DNA of 64,000 bases from Lamellibrachia columna (taxonomy: Eukaryota; Annelida; Polychaeta; Sabellida; Siboglinidae): the NCBI GenBank assembly GCA_963662155.1, contig OY759263.1, forward strand, positions 40,763,584 through 40,827,583. The letters are read 5' to 3'. A model generated the notes under the pieces. That model saw only the letters and a list, made by a program, of their open reading frames with translations. It made no database searches and was not told the origin of the DNA. The position numbers and the translations under genes are program-made. Shown here one piece after another: positions 1 to 12,595 of this stretch (position 1 is the stretch's first letter; each line of letters starts with the position of its first letter).

Positions 1-114
1 GGCTTAATTTTTTTCTTTTTTTCGTATGTAACCTATTGCGCATGGTAAATGACTGTGCGATGTGGCTCCCCGGCCTCCCCCTTTTGCGTGATCCTAGATC
101 ATTGTTTGTGCCTT

Positions 115-640
115 CCAACTCTACTGTTTTTTTAAGTTTGAAGAAAGTATTTCTATCAATATCTCTATAACCATTCAATATTAAAAAACATGTCTATTTG
201 GTCTCGTCCTAGTCTCTAATGCTAGTAGGCATTGTTCATAACTAAGTTCAGTTCTGGAATCAGCTTGTTGCTCTTCGTTGTATTCTTTCTGGCTTCAATA
301 TATGTACTTCTTACGGTATGATCCCATGCTTGTATGCAATATTCCAAATGGGACTTAACTATTACTTTGTACAGGGATATAATTAGCTTTCCTCTTTAAA
401 TGTAATGTTTATCCTAATTAGCATTATAATTTGATTTATCCTTTGAAGCGGCTCTGAAACGTTCATGTCATCACTAACTGTTACTCCTAATTGCTGATTC
501 TATCTATTATAGTTTCCGCACATATAAATTCTTCATCCACGTTATTGTGTCGTATGCGTAGGCATTTTGCATTTCGCAAAATGTAATAACATTTGCCATT
601 TTACAGACCACTTTTGTACATTAACTTGTCAAATTTTATT
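115..640 (-). mobile_element. Degenerate CR1-like LINE 3' remnant
   Basis: Read on the minus strand, this stretch aligns by eye with the C-terminal part of the CR1-like reverse transcriptase ORF seen intact at 56870-57787. It shares the blocks meaning 'fixed on cattle-type' RT tail words such as the KGNQILG region and the LEYCIQAW region. Many indels and stops are present, so it is an old, dead copy. Bases 1-114 show nothing else recognisable. Confidence 0.7.
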
Positions 641-1480
641 TCCTGCAACATGCACGATGTTAAGATTGGTGACTTCTGTCACGTCCAACGGATGGTTGAC
701 AGTCGAATATCTCATCTCCGGCGGTGATATCAGCTGGGTTGCCAGTGTGTGGCCTGTACATCCTCGTTAATGTCTACGATCCATAAATAATCTTTTTTCT
801 ACATGCATGAACTTGAATTAAATTGGTACCAGATTTGTGAAGACATTGAAAAATCGTTAGAACAATGTCGATTTTTGCGACAATTATTACGGCTAATCGA
901 AATCAGACGCACTCGCGTTGAATAATTACCTTCATTAATATGCGTGAGCATGCGTGGAAGCACGTTGATTGTGTGGCTCGCAGGCGCTGGCCGTGCAGGC
1001 GGACGGAGGCTACGGCAACATTGCCCGGGTAGTTGTAGTAGTTGCATGGGACTTCCATTCAACGCTCGACCCGACCCATTCATGTGGTGAAAACCCGGCT
1101 TGTGAGGCTGTTTTGAAGGGCATGGAAACTTTATTAGTCTTCATTCTAAGCGTCATCTCCGTGGTAAGAAAACAGGACTACGTCTGTAGACAAATTTACC
1201 TTTCCATTGTGGTCAGACTATTGTATTTCCATAACTTAGGAGCTGAGAGAAAGACAGGTTGTTCATATACGTTTAGAACATCGTTAATTAGGTTATTTCA
1301 GTAAGTTATTTCGTTAATACAATGTCCACACAGGTAAATATATGAAGATATAAGAACATGTTTAGGAAAAACACAATGGAATACTTACTAAAGAACAAGA
1401 CAGCAACATTAAACTTTAATAATAATATATTTTGGATGAACGTGTAATGCCGTGTATATATGATGGATCGCCAATATATA
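641..1480. other. Unassigned sequence
   Basis: Apart from the possible 45-bp exon at 984-1028, I see no gene, repeat or RNA in this AT-rich stretch. Confidence 0.5.
984..1028 (+). other. Possible small coding exon
   Basis: The sequence between an acceptor-like CAG at 981-983 and a donor-like GTAGTT at 1029 is open and reads ALAVQADGGYGNIAR. Its codons nearly all end in G or C, in sharp contrast to the AT-rich surroundings, which is the main reason to suspect coding. An alternative reading on the minus strand, ending in a donor GTAATT near 929, is also GC3-rich and cannot be excluded. I do not recognise the product. Confidence 0.25.
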
Positions 1481-2359
1481 GGGCAAAGTCGGGTATTATG
1501 AGTATAGTTTTGTTTTTGGCCAATCTTTTGTGAAATACATGTCCGAATTGTCTCCTATATATAGTGCATGGAATATACCATCGCATACTGTTTCAAACGG
1601 TCACAATAAGTTCATTAGTGGGTTTATGAAAAAAATGCATTATTGAAAAACGTAATCCTAGAAAAATGCTCATGTTACCCGAACAGACGGGCAATATGAG
1701 CATTTGTGTAAACTGTATGTATATATGTTTTATAAATACTGTGTAAAAGTAATGCCTAGTGCTTGTTGGTATTTAAAATTATTGGATATGCGTGCAATTT
1801 TGCTAGAAGATTAACAATTTATTGTTTTATATAAAAATATAGATAAGCACAGAACCATTAACTAGAAACCTAGTATTGCCTAGACACAAGATTGACAAGT
1901 GAAGCTGTCGTCGTCCAGAATGCCGCACTCTTCGGCGCACGATTCGTGAAACCAAAAACAGCATGGTTTGCACTGAATCCATTCTTCGTTTCTTTTTGGA
2001 CAAGTTCTGTTGCCATAATCCAAGCCATATTTATGGCACCAATTCTTTGATTCAAATGTTGTTTTAGCTAGCTTTCCTAATTTTACAATTTGTTCTATTG
2101 ACCATGTTCTTCATCTTCGGTGGCTTCTTTGTTGTGCTTTTGGCATCACTTTCCATCAATGTTTTTTTTATACGGCGAACTTGTTACTATTTCTGAGTGC
2201 GAAACTCTCCATTTTCTGGCTGCTTCATCCCTACCTGTAAACTTTGGCCTGGTAACTCTTGGTGAACCAATGAGATCTTTAAAAGATAAACCAACAACTT
2301 CTGGATCGCCGGGTGTTGAAAGCTTCGCCTGTGTCCTTGCATACGCTCATGGGTCAGTC

Positions 2360-2426
2360 TGAACAACGGAGAGTGAACATCGGCGAACACCAAAGTGAAC
2401 ATCGGCGAACACCAAAGTGAACATTG
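2360..2426 (+). repeat. Short tandem repeat, ~22-bp unit
   Basis: About three units containing GTGAACATCGGCGAACACCA. Confidence 0.6.
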
Positions 2427-2764
2427 GCGATGACGCTGAACAAAATATGCAATCAATATAATTTGTTATTTATTATACCGATATGAAATTGCATCATCGC
2501 ATTCGTACGAAGCGCCAAAACTTCAATACAATTTCTGATCCCATATCTTAACAATTAACCCATCTATAGAATACAAACGGCGGTCGACTATGTGAGCCTG
2601 TGTGTTTGTCTGTAATATTTTTAGTGAACATCAGCTGTAAAAGAAAGCATCGTGTGAACAGCTGAAATCGAGTTAAACTTTATTTCTGGCGGGATAGAAG
2701 GCTTCTAAGGAATAAGTGGCGTACCGACCGACGGGTTATACGGTACAATTTACGTACTGAACAC

Positions 2765-3410
2765 TCGTTGGTGGTTCTGGATTGGGCAGGCAACCAGCAA
2801 GCCACCAGCAGACGTAGCATTTGGTTGGGCGTGGATCAGACAGGTCATCAGCAGGCCACCTGCATACGTAGCATTTGGCTGTGGATCAAGCAGGTCAACA
2901 GTAGATTTAACAAGATTTAACAAGATTGCCATCTCGAACAACAAGTTCCAGATGGCAAGTGGACAAGGAAGCCATTGGCTTATCGAGAGTCCAACAATTT
3001 TCTCATCTATGTGTAGCCCGCCCTTATCAGATATCTGTCAATTCTATTTTTAAACATATTCACACTACTAGCATTAACACAATCATTTGGCAGTTTGTTC
3101 CATTCATTTATCACCCTCTGTGAGAAAGAGTACTTTCTCATGTCCAACCTACACTGCTCCTTAACTAATGCTGCTTTGTGTCCTCTGGTTCTACTGCCTT
3201 CTTTAAGTTTGGCCACCAGCAGACGTAGCATTTAGCTGTGGACCAGGCAGGTCACAAGCAGACGTTGCATTTGGCTGTGGATCAGGCAGGTCACCAGAAG
3301 ACATAACATTCGTTTGTGGATTAGGCAGGTTACCAGCAGACGTAGCATTCCGCTGTGGATCAGACAGGTCACCAGCAGACATATTATTCTGCTGTAGATG
3401 AGGCAGGTCA
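2765..3410 (-). repeat. 39-bp tandem repeat in transposase tail, split by CR1
   Basis: About eight imperfect 39-bp units occur at 2765-2900 and 3207-3410. On the minus strand they encode a 13-residue motif of the form DLPDPQPNATSAG, fused after the DDE domain. The CR1 fragment at 2905-3213 sits inside the array, so the array predates that insertion. Confidence 0.75.
2905..3213 (-). mobile_element. 5'-truncated CR1-like LINE insertion
   Basis: The minus strand encodes the last residues of the CR1-like ORF2 (ending NRIDRYLIRAGY) followed by its 3' UTR and the TTAAATCTTG-type tail repeat. It is nearly identical to 32736-33040 and related to 56765-57070. It breaks off upstream near GLKEGSRTRG, as expected for incomplete target-primed reverse transcription. 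Confidence 0.85.
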
Positions 3411-5026
3411 GCAGCGGGATCTGGTTTGTCCGTCACATCGGCCGCGACAAAATCGTCATCAGAGAAGATGTGCGGGTTGAAGGGATTTATCCCACACTTC
3501 CGGAAGCCACCGACTGCATTGCTCACAGTAGCAGCGTTGGTGTGTGCCGATCCAAAGAGGGTTGCTATTTGGAACTCTGTAACCGAGCGGCCAGGGTGTT
3601 GGCGCAACCAAATCTGCGCTTCTGTGTTATTGTCTCTTGCCTTATCTGTTACTTTCATATTCTTGGTATGGCTACTGTGGCCATCTATGATGAGCAACAC
3701 CTTTTCGGTGCGATGACTTGGCCTTACCGTTTCAACGAAATGGTCGAACCAGCACTCCAACAGTAATCCAACTACTTTTGTTCGCGTGACCAATGCCACC
3801 AGGAGGCGCCCCGTCAAGTAGTTCCGGCTTCATCCGGACTCTGGGAAATATCACCACAGCCAGTCGCTGACACGCATGCCACAATGGCAACATTCTACCC
3901 CTACTCGGCGCTAGTCAGCGCTCCGATGCCCCTCTTCACCTTCTTGGCCAAGACCTTTCCAGGTTTATGACAATATGTGAACATTGATTCATCGACGTTA
4001 AAGATGTTTCCTTCAGGAATCACTCTCTTCACATCCCCGTCTAAGAGGCTCGTCTCTAGCAGCTGCATGTATCGGTCAACCTTTGCCCTGTTGAAGCCGA
4101 CAGGACGTTGGTTCTAGAATTGGCAGGCTGATATCCGAGTGCCTTTTCAACCCATCATTTCCTGTTTTTTTTATTTCATGATTGAAGGGATGCTTGATCA
4201 TCCTTTGTTCGCAATACTGATAGACATATTATCTCACGTCATCTCTTGTCAGGCCGAACAGTTTCGAATCCATGTCGAATACAGTTTCCTTCAGTTCGTC
4301 TTCCTGATTCTTGGATAAAATCGGTTTGCGTCCAAGACACTTTATGACGTTTCTCGTGGCACATTGTTTTCTTTATTGAACGTTTATATATGATATGATC
4401 ACATCGCGTACGGCCGCTTGCATGTTCGACAACGTCCATTTTGCGCGTGGGACCTTCTCCTTTGCCTTTGGCATCTGAAAAAAAATCTTGGCTTATTATT
4501 GAAATAAAATACTAGTCAACATATACCTAAATATAGACAAAAAGTTATAACGCTAACCAATAAAGTAAATTTTTAATGTAGTGATAGTGATAATGGCTGT
4601 AGATAATTGTCCGATGCCTATACACCGAATGCGGAGTGCACTTAATTCAACACAAGGTAATCTGAGCACCCCACCGGCCAATATGAGCACCCTGCTCATA
4701 TTACCTCCACATAGCATGCTCATATTAGCCTAGCAGATATGTTCTGCTGTAATATGACCATTTAGCATAACCATCTTCGGCAAATGCTGTATTATCGCCA
4801 TTCAATAACGAAAAACAACTCATCGTTTCAGTTCAGCCTCACGTGCGCACCGCCACGATATGCATTTTGAATTAGAAGAGTTTCTTCGACAGGCTGATAT
4901 TATAAAAAATAGCAAAAAAACTTCAGTACACTGGAACATATTCACCAGATCGAAGGACTGGTCTGCAACTCGTTGATGCGCACGAGTTTCAGACGACGTC
5001 ATTAAAAACACACCGATGGCACCACA

Positions 5027-6067
5027 ATGTAAAGTATAGGCCAGTGTGATTTAATTAGTTTTTATGCGCTAATGTTAGTAAGTCATTTGGAAGTTTATTC
5101 GATGTATTAAGCCTAGATTAGCAACAGAAAAACAGGTTTCTAAAAGTTTATCGTTAAAGTTTATCGTTAAACCACCCAAGTGGATATGGACAAACTCCAT
5201 ATGGTGTCAAAGATTGACGATACTGTTTAGACACTTCAGCCTTCCCTTTAATCCTGACATTTGTTAAATTGCTCTGACCCGAGGGTTAACGTAATTGGGG
5301 AACCGAGAAGGAGCCATGGCAACCCTGGATTTGGCTCAGCTCCAAGAGTTCAAAATTTTAACTTGCAAAATTGGGAAAGGAAGACTGGCAGACGTCATTG
5401 TCCAGTGGTTCAGAGGGTGGGTGGATTTAACAAGTTGACCAATAGTAAAGCGTATTGGGTATTTAAGCAATCACAGCGCCTCTAGTGACTGCGTCTGATT
5501 TTGGAAAACTGGGAGTATAAATACCCCGGAGGAGCGTTTACAAGGGGGCGGCAACACTATTTTAAATTCACACTGAGGTGTGTAGTCATGCCGAATTTTA
5601 GGCATCCAAATTTTCAGTAAGGGTGGTCCTGGCGGACCATACCTGCTTTAGCATTAGAATTCAAAATTTCCGGCCAGAATTTTCTTGTTAAATCTTCTAG
5701 ACTTTAAGAGTCTGTATACATTTTAAGTGATGTTTACATTCACTACTTTTCTTTGCGGTTTACAGTGATAGATGTCTTCACTGTTATTTTCATTGTCATC
5801 GTGAGTGATTATATTGCTACTATGTACGTAGCCGTCTGATGTACAAGATTAAAATCGTTTCGAACCTGGAGAACAATGCGTTGACTACACTTCTGTAGTA
5901 CTCCATGTACTCATTGGTCGAGTGAGTACAAATACTGTTATAAATCTCGACCTGGCGAGCGCAAAAACGACGGACAATCAAAATATCTTTGGTTGTGAGA
6001 AATGCCTCCTGGACCATTGCGTGCGGCCCCGAAGAAGACAAAAAGAAGGTGGCATGTATCTTACATC
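5027..6067. other. Extra block inside the pogo-like element
   Basis: The 35374 relative runs straight from a GATGGCACCAC motif to CTGACAATGTTGGCTTAG. Here about 1040 bp separates the same two motifs. The block contains a TATA-box-like TATAAATA at about 5516 and no convincing coding region. It may be a separate insertion or sequence lost from the relative. Confidence 0.5.
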
Positions 6068-6137
6068 CTGACAATGTTGGCTTAGACCACAGGGCGGGTG
6101 CTCATAATAGTCGCTGTGCTCATAATACCCGATTACC

Positions 6138-8257
6138 TAATACTATATTATTACTATATATTACTATTACATATTCAGAAATCTAAATGACTAACACACA
6201 CATACGTTTTGCTAAAGGCTGGCGTGTAGTATTTAAGAGGAAAACGAATGCGTGCGTGAGTACGTGCGTGTGTGCGAGCGTGTGTGTGTGCATGCGTGCG
6301 CGCACATGATGATAGTGTTTTAATCGGCTTAGTTGACGCCCCTCTCTTTGTGTCTATATACGCCTCTCGATATGTGTGCGATGGTAGTGATTTAGTCAGC
6401 TTAATATCTTGATAAAGACTATTTTTGAAACAGCTTCCAGAATAGTTTCTTTCAAGACACTAAACTGACTGAATTAGTAACGGTATAAAGGCTGTAGATA
6501 ATTCCAGTATTCTACGGTTGTTCAGAAAAAAAACTACCTCCACGCATGTTCGACGAACGTGTAAATTTGAACACGGAAATGGTGTTAAACACCCGTTTCC
6601 ATGTGCTGCGCTATGGTAAACTTCGCGAACGAAACTGCCTAAGCTTCGAAAGAAAGCAAGTGGTTTTGAAACCCATTCCTCTCAAATGAGAGTCGGACGT
6701 TCTACCACTGTGCCACCGCGTTCCATATTGCGGATATATTACAAGCGTGGTATCTAAGTCGTTTCAAACATTTAAAAAATAACCAAGAAACCTATTATTG
6801 CAATTTACGTGTATTGATAGGCACGCGCGGAAATAATAACACTTGGTCGGCTTACATCGGAGAGAGATAAATGTATAGCATGCATACAATAAAACAAAAC
6901 GTTTCGAGAGTTATGATTAAGAAAAGGGTCATGGTTAGAACTGTTTCATATCTTGATTCAGCTAAATGTTTCTTGGAATAACGGTGTTGTTATCGCTCAA
7001 CCAACGCATGGTATTACCATGTAGGCTAATAGACGTCGGTTGGTGATCTGTCGTCAAGTTGTCCCCCAAAGACAACTCCAGGACATACGACAGTCATAGA
7101 CGGATCATGACAGCCTCTCGTCACTACTTACGCCGTTCATTATTTATTAACGAACCGCTGCCAATCAAAGTGACCGGGTGTATTAATCAGCTAATCGATA
7201 TTAATAATTAATATTTAAAAGCAGTTGATTATCCGTGTCGCAAATTCACAATCGACTGGTCGCACGCACTGGCTGCAATCATTAGCGGCGGCGGTAACTA
7301 CTTTTAGCTGAGGAAGTACGCCACACCGTGGACGCTGTGGCGGTTCCACGCGCCGATGTATCAATACGCCCCTGTAATGGATTGATTTTTCGTGCCGGCT
7401 AGCCGCAGACAACTTCGAACGCTTAATCAATCGGCAGACGGTGTTCATTCGAGCACTTTTGCGGTCGCGCTTTGTCCGATGTCAGCTCGCGTTGGTCAGG
7501 TTGGCGATGTTACGATACGTTACTGAGGTAAGTGAGACCATCTACGCCAAGTATCCAGACATTGACCTTTCAACGTATGATGGGTGCTTCGTGGTTGCCG
7601 TTATCCTACGCTCAAAATAGCAACCTAACAAGGTCGATTGAACTAGCATCCACACAACAGGACAAATGTTTAAAGGACAGTAGCCAACACTGAAATATCG
7701 TTTTGTTGTCAAAAAGGTACTAGTCAATTACATAGCATCTAAGTTCTTTTACGCGTGTGCAAACCACGTAACGTTGATATCGCGCATAGGGCCGACGTAG
7801 TTTAGCCTTAGAATGAACGCCCAGCGTACGTTCGTCGGCCTGTCGTGTGTCAGGAAGGAACGGTTATTCAGATTAAGAACCTAAAACCTTTTGCATAAAT
7901 AAACGTTTTTGTAGATATTTTGTGTAAACGATATGCTACCGGCTAACGGTTGATGATTTTTATCACACAGGTTAACGCTGCAATCTTGGTAAACAACGTG
8001 ATTGTGTCGAACAGCTGAAAGCGTTTTATTATCAATCATTCCCTCAAATGCGGTCGATTTCTGGAGAAATGTAGCGCACTGCTATATAATAAAAATATTT
8101 CGGAACAGGCTGGGCTCCCATATCCACATATTTGATAGGGTCTGGCAGTAAACGTAGTGACCAGAGCCCCGCAGTATTAACCCTGGTGTTACTAGTAACT
8201 AGTAGCGTCGACAGGGGTAGCAATGGAAATACTGTTTAACGTATTCCTACCGATGCC
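6138..8257. other. No gene recognised
   Basis: Apart from the tRNA-like piece at 6660-6725 and a GTGC-rich simple run near 6240-6305, no coding or repeat structure could be supported. Confidence 0.5.
6660..6725 (-). repeat. tRNA-derived SINE-like head
   Basis: On the minus strand a box A-like GTGGCACAGTGGTAG is followed at the right distance by a box B-like GGGTTTCAAAACC. Stem pairing is too poor for a working tRNA, so a tRNA-derived SINE or pseudogene is more likely. Confidence 0.45.
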
Positions 8258-8325
8258 CATTTTATAGTTATGTTATTTTATAGTTATGTTATTTTATAGT
8301 TATGTTATTTTATAGTTATGCTAAG
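8258..8325 (+). repeat. 16-bp tandem repeat
   Basis: Four near-perfect copies of TTTTATAGTTATGTTA. Confidence 0.9.
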
Positions 8326-10136
8326 CATTTATCGAACCATTCAAATGTGAAAAATGGTAATCTGCTATTTAGTATCTAAATGTATTAAATGCATTGGACA
8401 ATCGCACCCGAGGTAACACACGCCTACAACATATATGAACATTATATGTTGACGAACAGTGACAATGGCTAATGCCAACTTACAGTAATGATGATGAACT
8501 ATTATTTGATAATTCCGATAATAACGATATTACATTTAATGCTACTTTAGAATTACCTATATTACATGACACACATTCAGATATAAATAATAATAATATG
8601 AATTGTATGATTACGACGATTTGTGGCCCAGCGATGCCTTGTACAATGTTGAGCCAGACAATAGTGGTAACCAGAGCGCGCATACTAATTGTAAATAGTG
8701 TCATCGACAATTTGTATGCAATGTCCAATCCGATAGTGACTTTTCACTTATCAATTTCAATGCTAGAAGTTGAAATAAGAATTTCCAGAAAATTAAGGAG
8801 TATTTTGATGATCTTAAACTATCGTTTGACGTAATAGCCGTTTGGGAGATTTGGGCTGAACCGAACACAACTGAATACATTTTATTAAACAGACATGAAG
8901 TTTTTCACGTCGCTGGGGCAAACAAAAAAGGAGGATGTGTCGCACTATTCGTAAATCACATGTTTAATTGCGCACTCCGCACAGCAAAATATTCTGAAAT
9001 TAAGAATCTCTTTGAATTATCGAATTAGACCTGCAAAAACACAAAAATATAATTGTGACCTGTGTGTATAAAACTCCGCGTTCAGACATAGACAGATTCT
9101 GTGAGTACATGGACCAGTTACTTACATATGCCAACCCGAGTAAAACCAAATTTGTTTGTGGTGACTTTAATATTGATTTACTTAAACAGAAAACACACAC
9201 CGGAACAAAGCGGTTTCTAGAATGTATGTATGGTCAATGATCCTTTAATAGTAAGACCGAGCTGAATTACCATCAACTCGTGCACCCTAATAGATAATAT
9301 ATTTACCAACCAAATTAATTACTCTGCTGATAGTGAGTTACCAATAACTGACATTCGTGACCACTTGCCAATATTTGTATAATGTAAATATGAACTTGAA
9401 AAACATAATTCTAAGACGTTTAGAAATGTAAGAAGCTTGAAAGAGGACAATGTACTTATGTTTATGGAAAGTTTGAAGTAAGAACAGTGGGAAAGCGTGT
9501 TGCGTTCGGATGATGTTAACATCGCGTATGATAATTTTATCAATACATTCAATACATTGTACAACCTTTATTGCCCAGTTAAGAAAGTAAAGATTAAGAA
9601 CACTTGTATAAAACACCTTGGTTGTCCAATGGCTTAAAAACGCATGTCGTAAGAAGAATAATCTTTACAGATGATTTCTTCGGGGTAGAACCGAAATCTC
9701 TGAATATCGATACAAAACGTGCAAAAACAAATTTACTTCTATATTAAGATCCACCGAAAAGGCGTGTTACAGTAAATTGCTAGCAGAAAAGAGTGGAGAC
9801 ATTAAAGAAACATGTGTAGTATTGAACACTGTAATTCGTAAACAACGCCCATCGATCAAGTATCCTATCCATGTAAAGTGTTGAGACAAAGACATTTCCA
9901 CCAATAAAGATATGGCAAATGAATTCAATAAGTTCTTCACAACTATTGGTTCCAATTTAGCAAAAAAAAACATTACAAATTCTGATGGAAATTTCTCTAT
10001 TTATGATTATGTAGGAGGCAGGATCGGGAACTGTCTGTATTTAAAACCCACTGATGAGGAAGAGGTTATTAATACTGTAAAAGCGAGTACACGAAAAGAA
10101 TCTACAGATTTTGAAGATATTAGCAAGGATATGTGA

Positions 10137-10884
10137 CAACTGGAGAGGGATCATGCTTCTATCAGTGCACAGAAAAAGTATCTGCCGTATCATCCTGGAT
10201 CGGATACAAAAAACAGTTGACAAGAAGCTAAAAAAGGAACAAGCTGGCTTTAGAAAGGATAAATCCTGCACAGATCATATTGCTACACTACGGATTATTA
10301 TTGAACAATGCATTTAATGGCAGAGTTCCCTTTACATAAACTTTGTGGACTTCGAAAAAGCATTCGATAGTATAGACAGGACAGTTCTTTGGAAGCTCCG
10401 TAGGCACTATGGTTTACCTGCAACAATTGTAAACCTAATAAAGAACATGTACGAAGGTTTCACTGGTCATGTCATCTTTAATGGACAAGTTTCAGAAGGC
10501 TTCCAGATTGGAACTGGAGTACGACAGGGCTGCTTGCTATCTCCACTGGACAATGAAAAGATCTACAGAACACCATCATTGAACTTGTTCTCACAACTAG
10601 TAGACCTGGATTTTGCAGATGATCTAGCACTACTCTCAGAAACCCATAAACACATGCAACAAAAAACAGAAAGGCTTCAAGAAAAAAGCAGCCAACTGGG
10701 TATTGAGCTCAATGTGGGAAAGACAAAGGTGAAAGTCAATACCAGATATTTCTAACCCATCTCCATTCTACAAGATCTTGATAAAGTGGGGGTCACCTGG
10801 CAAGAGGCCAAAGCTCTAGCCCGGAAGAGAGTGAGGTGGAGAAACATGGTTGACGCCCTATGCTCCTGAAGGGGCCAAGAGGAT

Positions 10885-10968
<84 letters not shown>
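10137..10968 (+). mobile_element. 5'-truncated LINE nested in the outer LINE
   Basis: The insertion encodes a partial reverse transcriptase with NWRGIMLLSV, EQAGFRKDKSCTDHIATLR, DFEKAFDSIDR, TGVRQGCLLSPL and LDFADDLALLS. The segment between LLSPL and the FADD block is deleted. It ends in a (TAAG)n tail. The outer element's reading resumes exactly: GGATATG precedes the insert (10129-10135) and is repeated after it (about 10972-10978), a target-site duplication. It is a different LINE lineage from the CR1-like copies. Confidence 0.85.
10886..10968 (+). repeat. (TAAG)n microsatellite tail
   Basis: About 20 tandem TAAG units form the 3' tail of the nested LINE. Confidence 0.95.
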
Positions 10969-12595
10969 CATGGATATGGTAGCCAGTGTCATACCCTTTA
11001 TATCCAAACCTCTCACGCACATTAGTAATAATTCGTTTAAGACTGGTGTGTTCCCCTCTAGAATGAAGATACCAAGATAAAACCTATATTCAAAAGTGGT
11101 GCCAAAACGGACATAAGAAAGTATAAGCCAATTTCTCTTTTACCAAATACTCAATTACATTTTTTTGAGTAACTGTTCCTCACTAGGTTAGACAACTTTA
11201 TCAACGCTAAGGACACATTAAGTTCAAGTCCTCCGATGTTTTTTAGTGCAATGTTGCTAAGCTTTGCTTTGGGCCACTTTTCATCTTTTGGTGGTATCAC
11301 CAGGCCCCTGAACTTGAGAATAAAAAACAGAGCACATTTCAAATGCAACGAACAATAAGAAACACGCCATTGGTGAATTCATTGGTCCTATGAAGGCCTT
11401 CGGTACAGTGCGCCATGAAATACTTATCAACAAGTTGAATTTCTATGGCGTGCGTGGAGTTGGAAATGACTGGATAAAAAATTACCTCACCAACAGGAAG
11501 CAATTTGTTTAAATAAATGGGTGCGCCTCGGACCTGTTAAATGTAACACGTGGGGTGCCCCAGGGATCCATATTAGGTCCCAATATTGCGCTGGTAATAA
11601 TTAAAAAGAACTTCAAGGTATGATAAATGGAGTACTTGCCAAATTGGCTAAATGGTTTGCTGTGAACAAATTATCATTGAACCTGTCAAAAACAAATTCC
11701 ATGTTATTCCGGAACCGTCCGCCTGATATTGAAATTAATATGTTCATTGATAATCAACAAATAACCAGAGTACATGTACCGAAATTTCTATGTGTATGTA
11801 TTGATGAATCTCCACACTGGAAATATCAAATAAATACGGTCAGATTAAAACTGTCGAAAGTTACAGCAGTCATGTATAAGGCAAATGGTCTCATTGATCG
11901 AAATGGAATGTATATATTATACTGTTCTTTGTTTTTACAACATTTAAGTTATTGCTACGAAATGTGGGGAAACACCTACACCACACACATTTAAGCTATT
12001 GCTGTGAAATGTGGGGAAACACCTACACCACAAACATTCATGGCATTACTATATTACAGAAATGAGTAATTCAGTTAGTTTGTGGAGTAAAACCTCTGGA
12101 ACATACGAGCACTCTTTTTCGACAATTTGGCGTTCTAAAATGTGTAGATTTAGTTAAGGTCAAGACGGCTATTATTATGTTTAGGGCTTTTCATAATTAA
12201 TTACCACGTAATTAAAACAAAAAATTAAACTGTATGTGTCTGTATAGGTACTAGACAGAACGATTCATTCTGCATAACTCGCTTTCGCACTAATGCAAAA
12301 TCAATGTGCATCTCCATATATGGAGCGAGATTATGGAACTCCCTTAATGGAAACAACACCACTTGTAGAACCATACAAGAATTTAAAAAGTGCTAGATAT
12401 TATTGCAACGTAATAGTCACAATTTATGTAACAACGATTTTCATTTGTTACATGTTGAAAGTAATGCAAATATATAATTACTTATCATTTGACTTAATTT
12501 GGCTTAACCGGCCACGGGGTGAACCATAGATAAGCATTGCACTTCTGTTCACCCCATTTCCAACTTGTGTGTTGGAATAAAGGATTGATTGATTC

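Larger units (their letters stand above)
1870..4474 (-). pseudogene. pogo-like DDE transposase, broken
   Basis: The start is taken at the ATG at 4474, giving MPKAKEKVPRAKWTLSNMQA, the same N-terminus as the copy at 35953. A pipsqueak/CENP-B-type helix-turn-helix region follows, then frameshifts. Around 3990-4000 a VDES block carries the first catalytic Asp. The frame at 3817-3203 carries IIDGHSSHTKN (second Asp) and the late GFRKCGINPFNP block. The stretch that normally holds the third catalytic Asp (PPHT...QPLD) is missing between them. A further block at 2055-1870 (NHAVFGFTNRA) matches the tail of the 36395 copy. Known family role: cut-and-paste transposition at TA. This copy cannot encode an active enzyme. 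Confidence 0.75.
1481..6137 (-). mobile_element. pogo/Tigger-like DNA transposon, decayed
   Basis: Terminal inverted repeats are visible: GGGCAAAGTCGGGTATTATG at the left, and the complement of GGTAATCGGGTATTATGAGC at the right. Both are flanked by TA, the target duplication expected for pogo/Tc1-mariner elements. The transposase is encoded on the minus strand between them and is broken. Subterminal segments with repeated GCTCATATTACC-type motifs (4660-4760) recur in the related element at 35374-36742. The element also contains a CR1 fragment at 2905-3213 and an extra ~1-kb block at 5027-6067 that the relative lacks. Confidence 0.8.
8480..12595 (+). mobile_element. Decayed non-LTR retrotransposon (outer LINE)
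   Basis: Plus-strand blocks occur in the order of an APE-type LINE. An endonuclease fragment with GDFNIDLL lies at about 9055-9210. A linker to RT lies at 9912-10136. RT start words (THISNNSFKTGVFPS) follow at about 11000. GVPQGSILGP lies at about 11550. The RT C-terminal part (KWFAVNKLSLNLSKTN to LSYCYEMWGNTY) lies at 11620-11994. It ends near GGAATAAAGGATTGATTGATT, a polyadenylation-like signal followed by a short simple tail. Stops and a gap over the catalytic YADD block show it is dead. It is interrupted by another LINE at 10137-10968. Confidence 0.8.
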
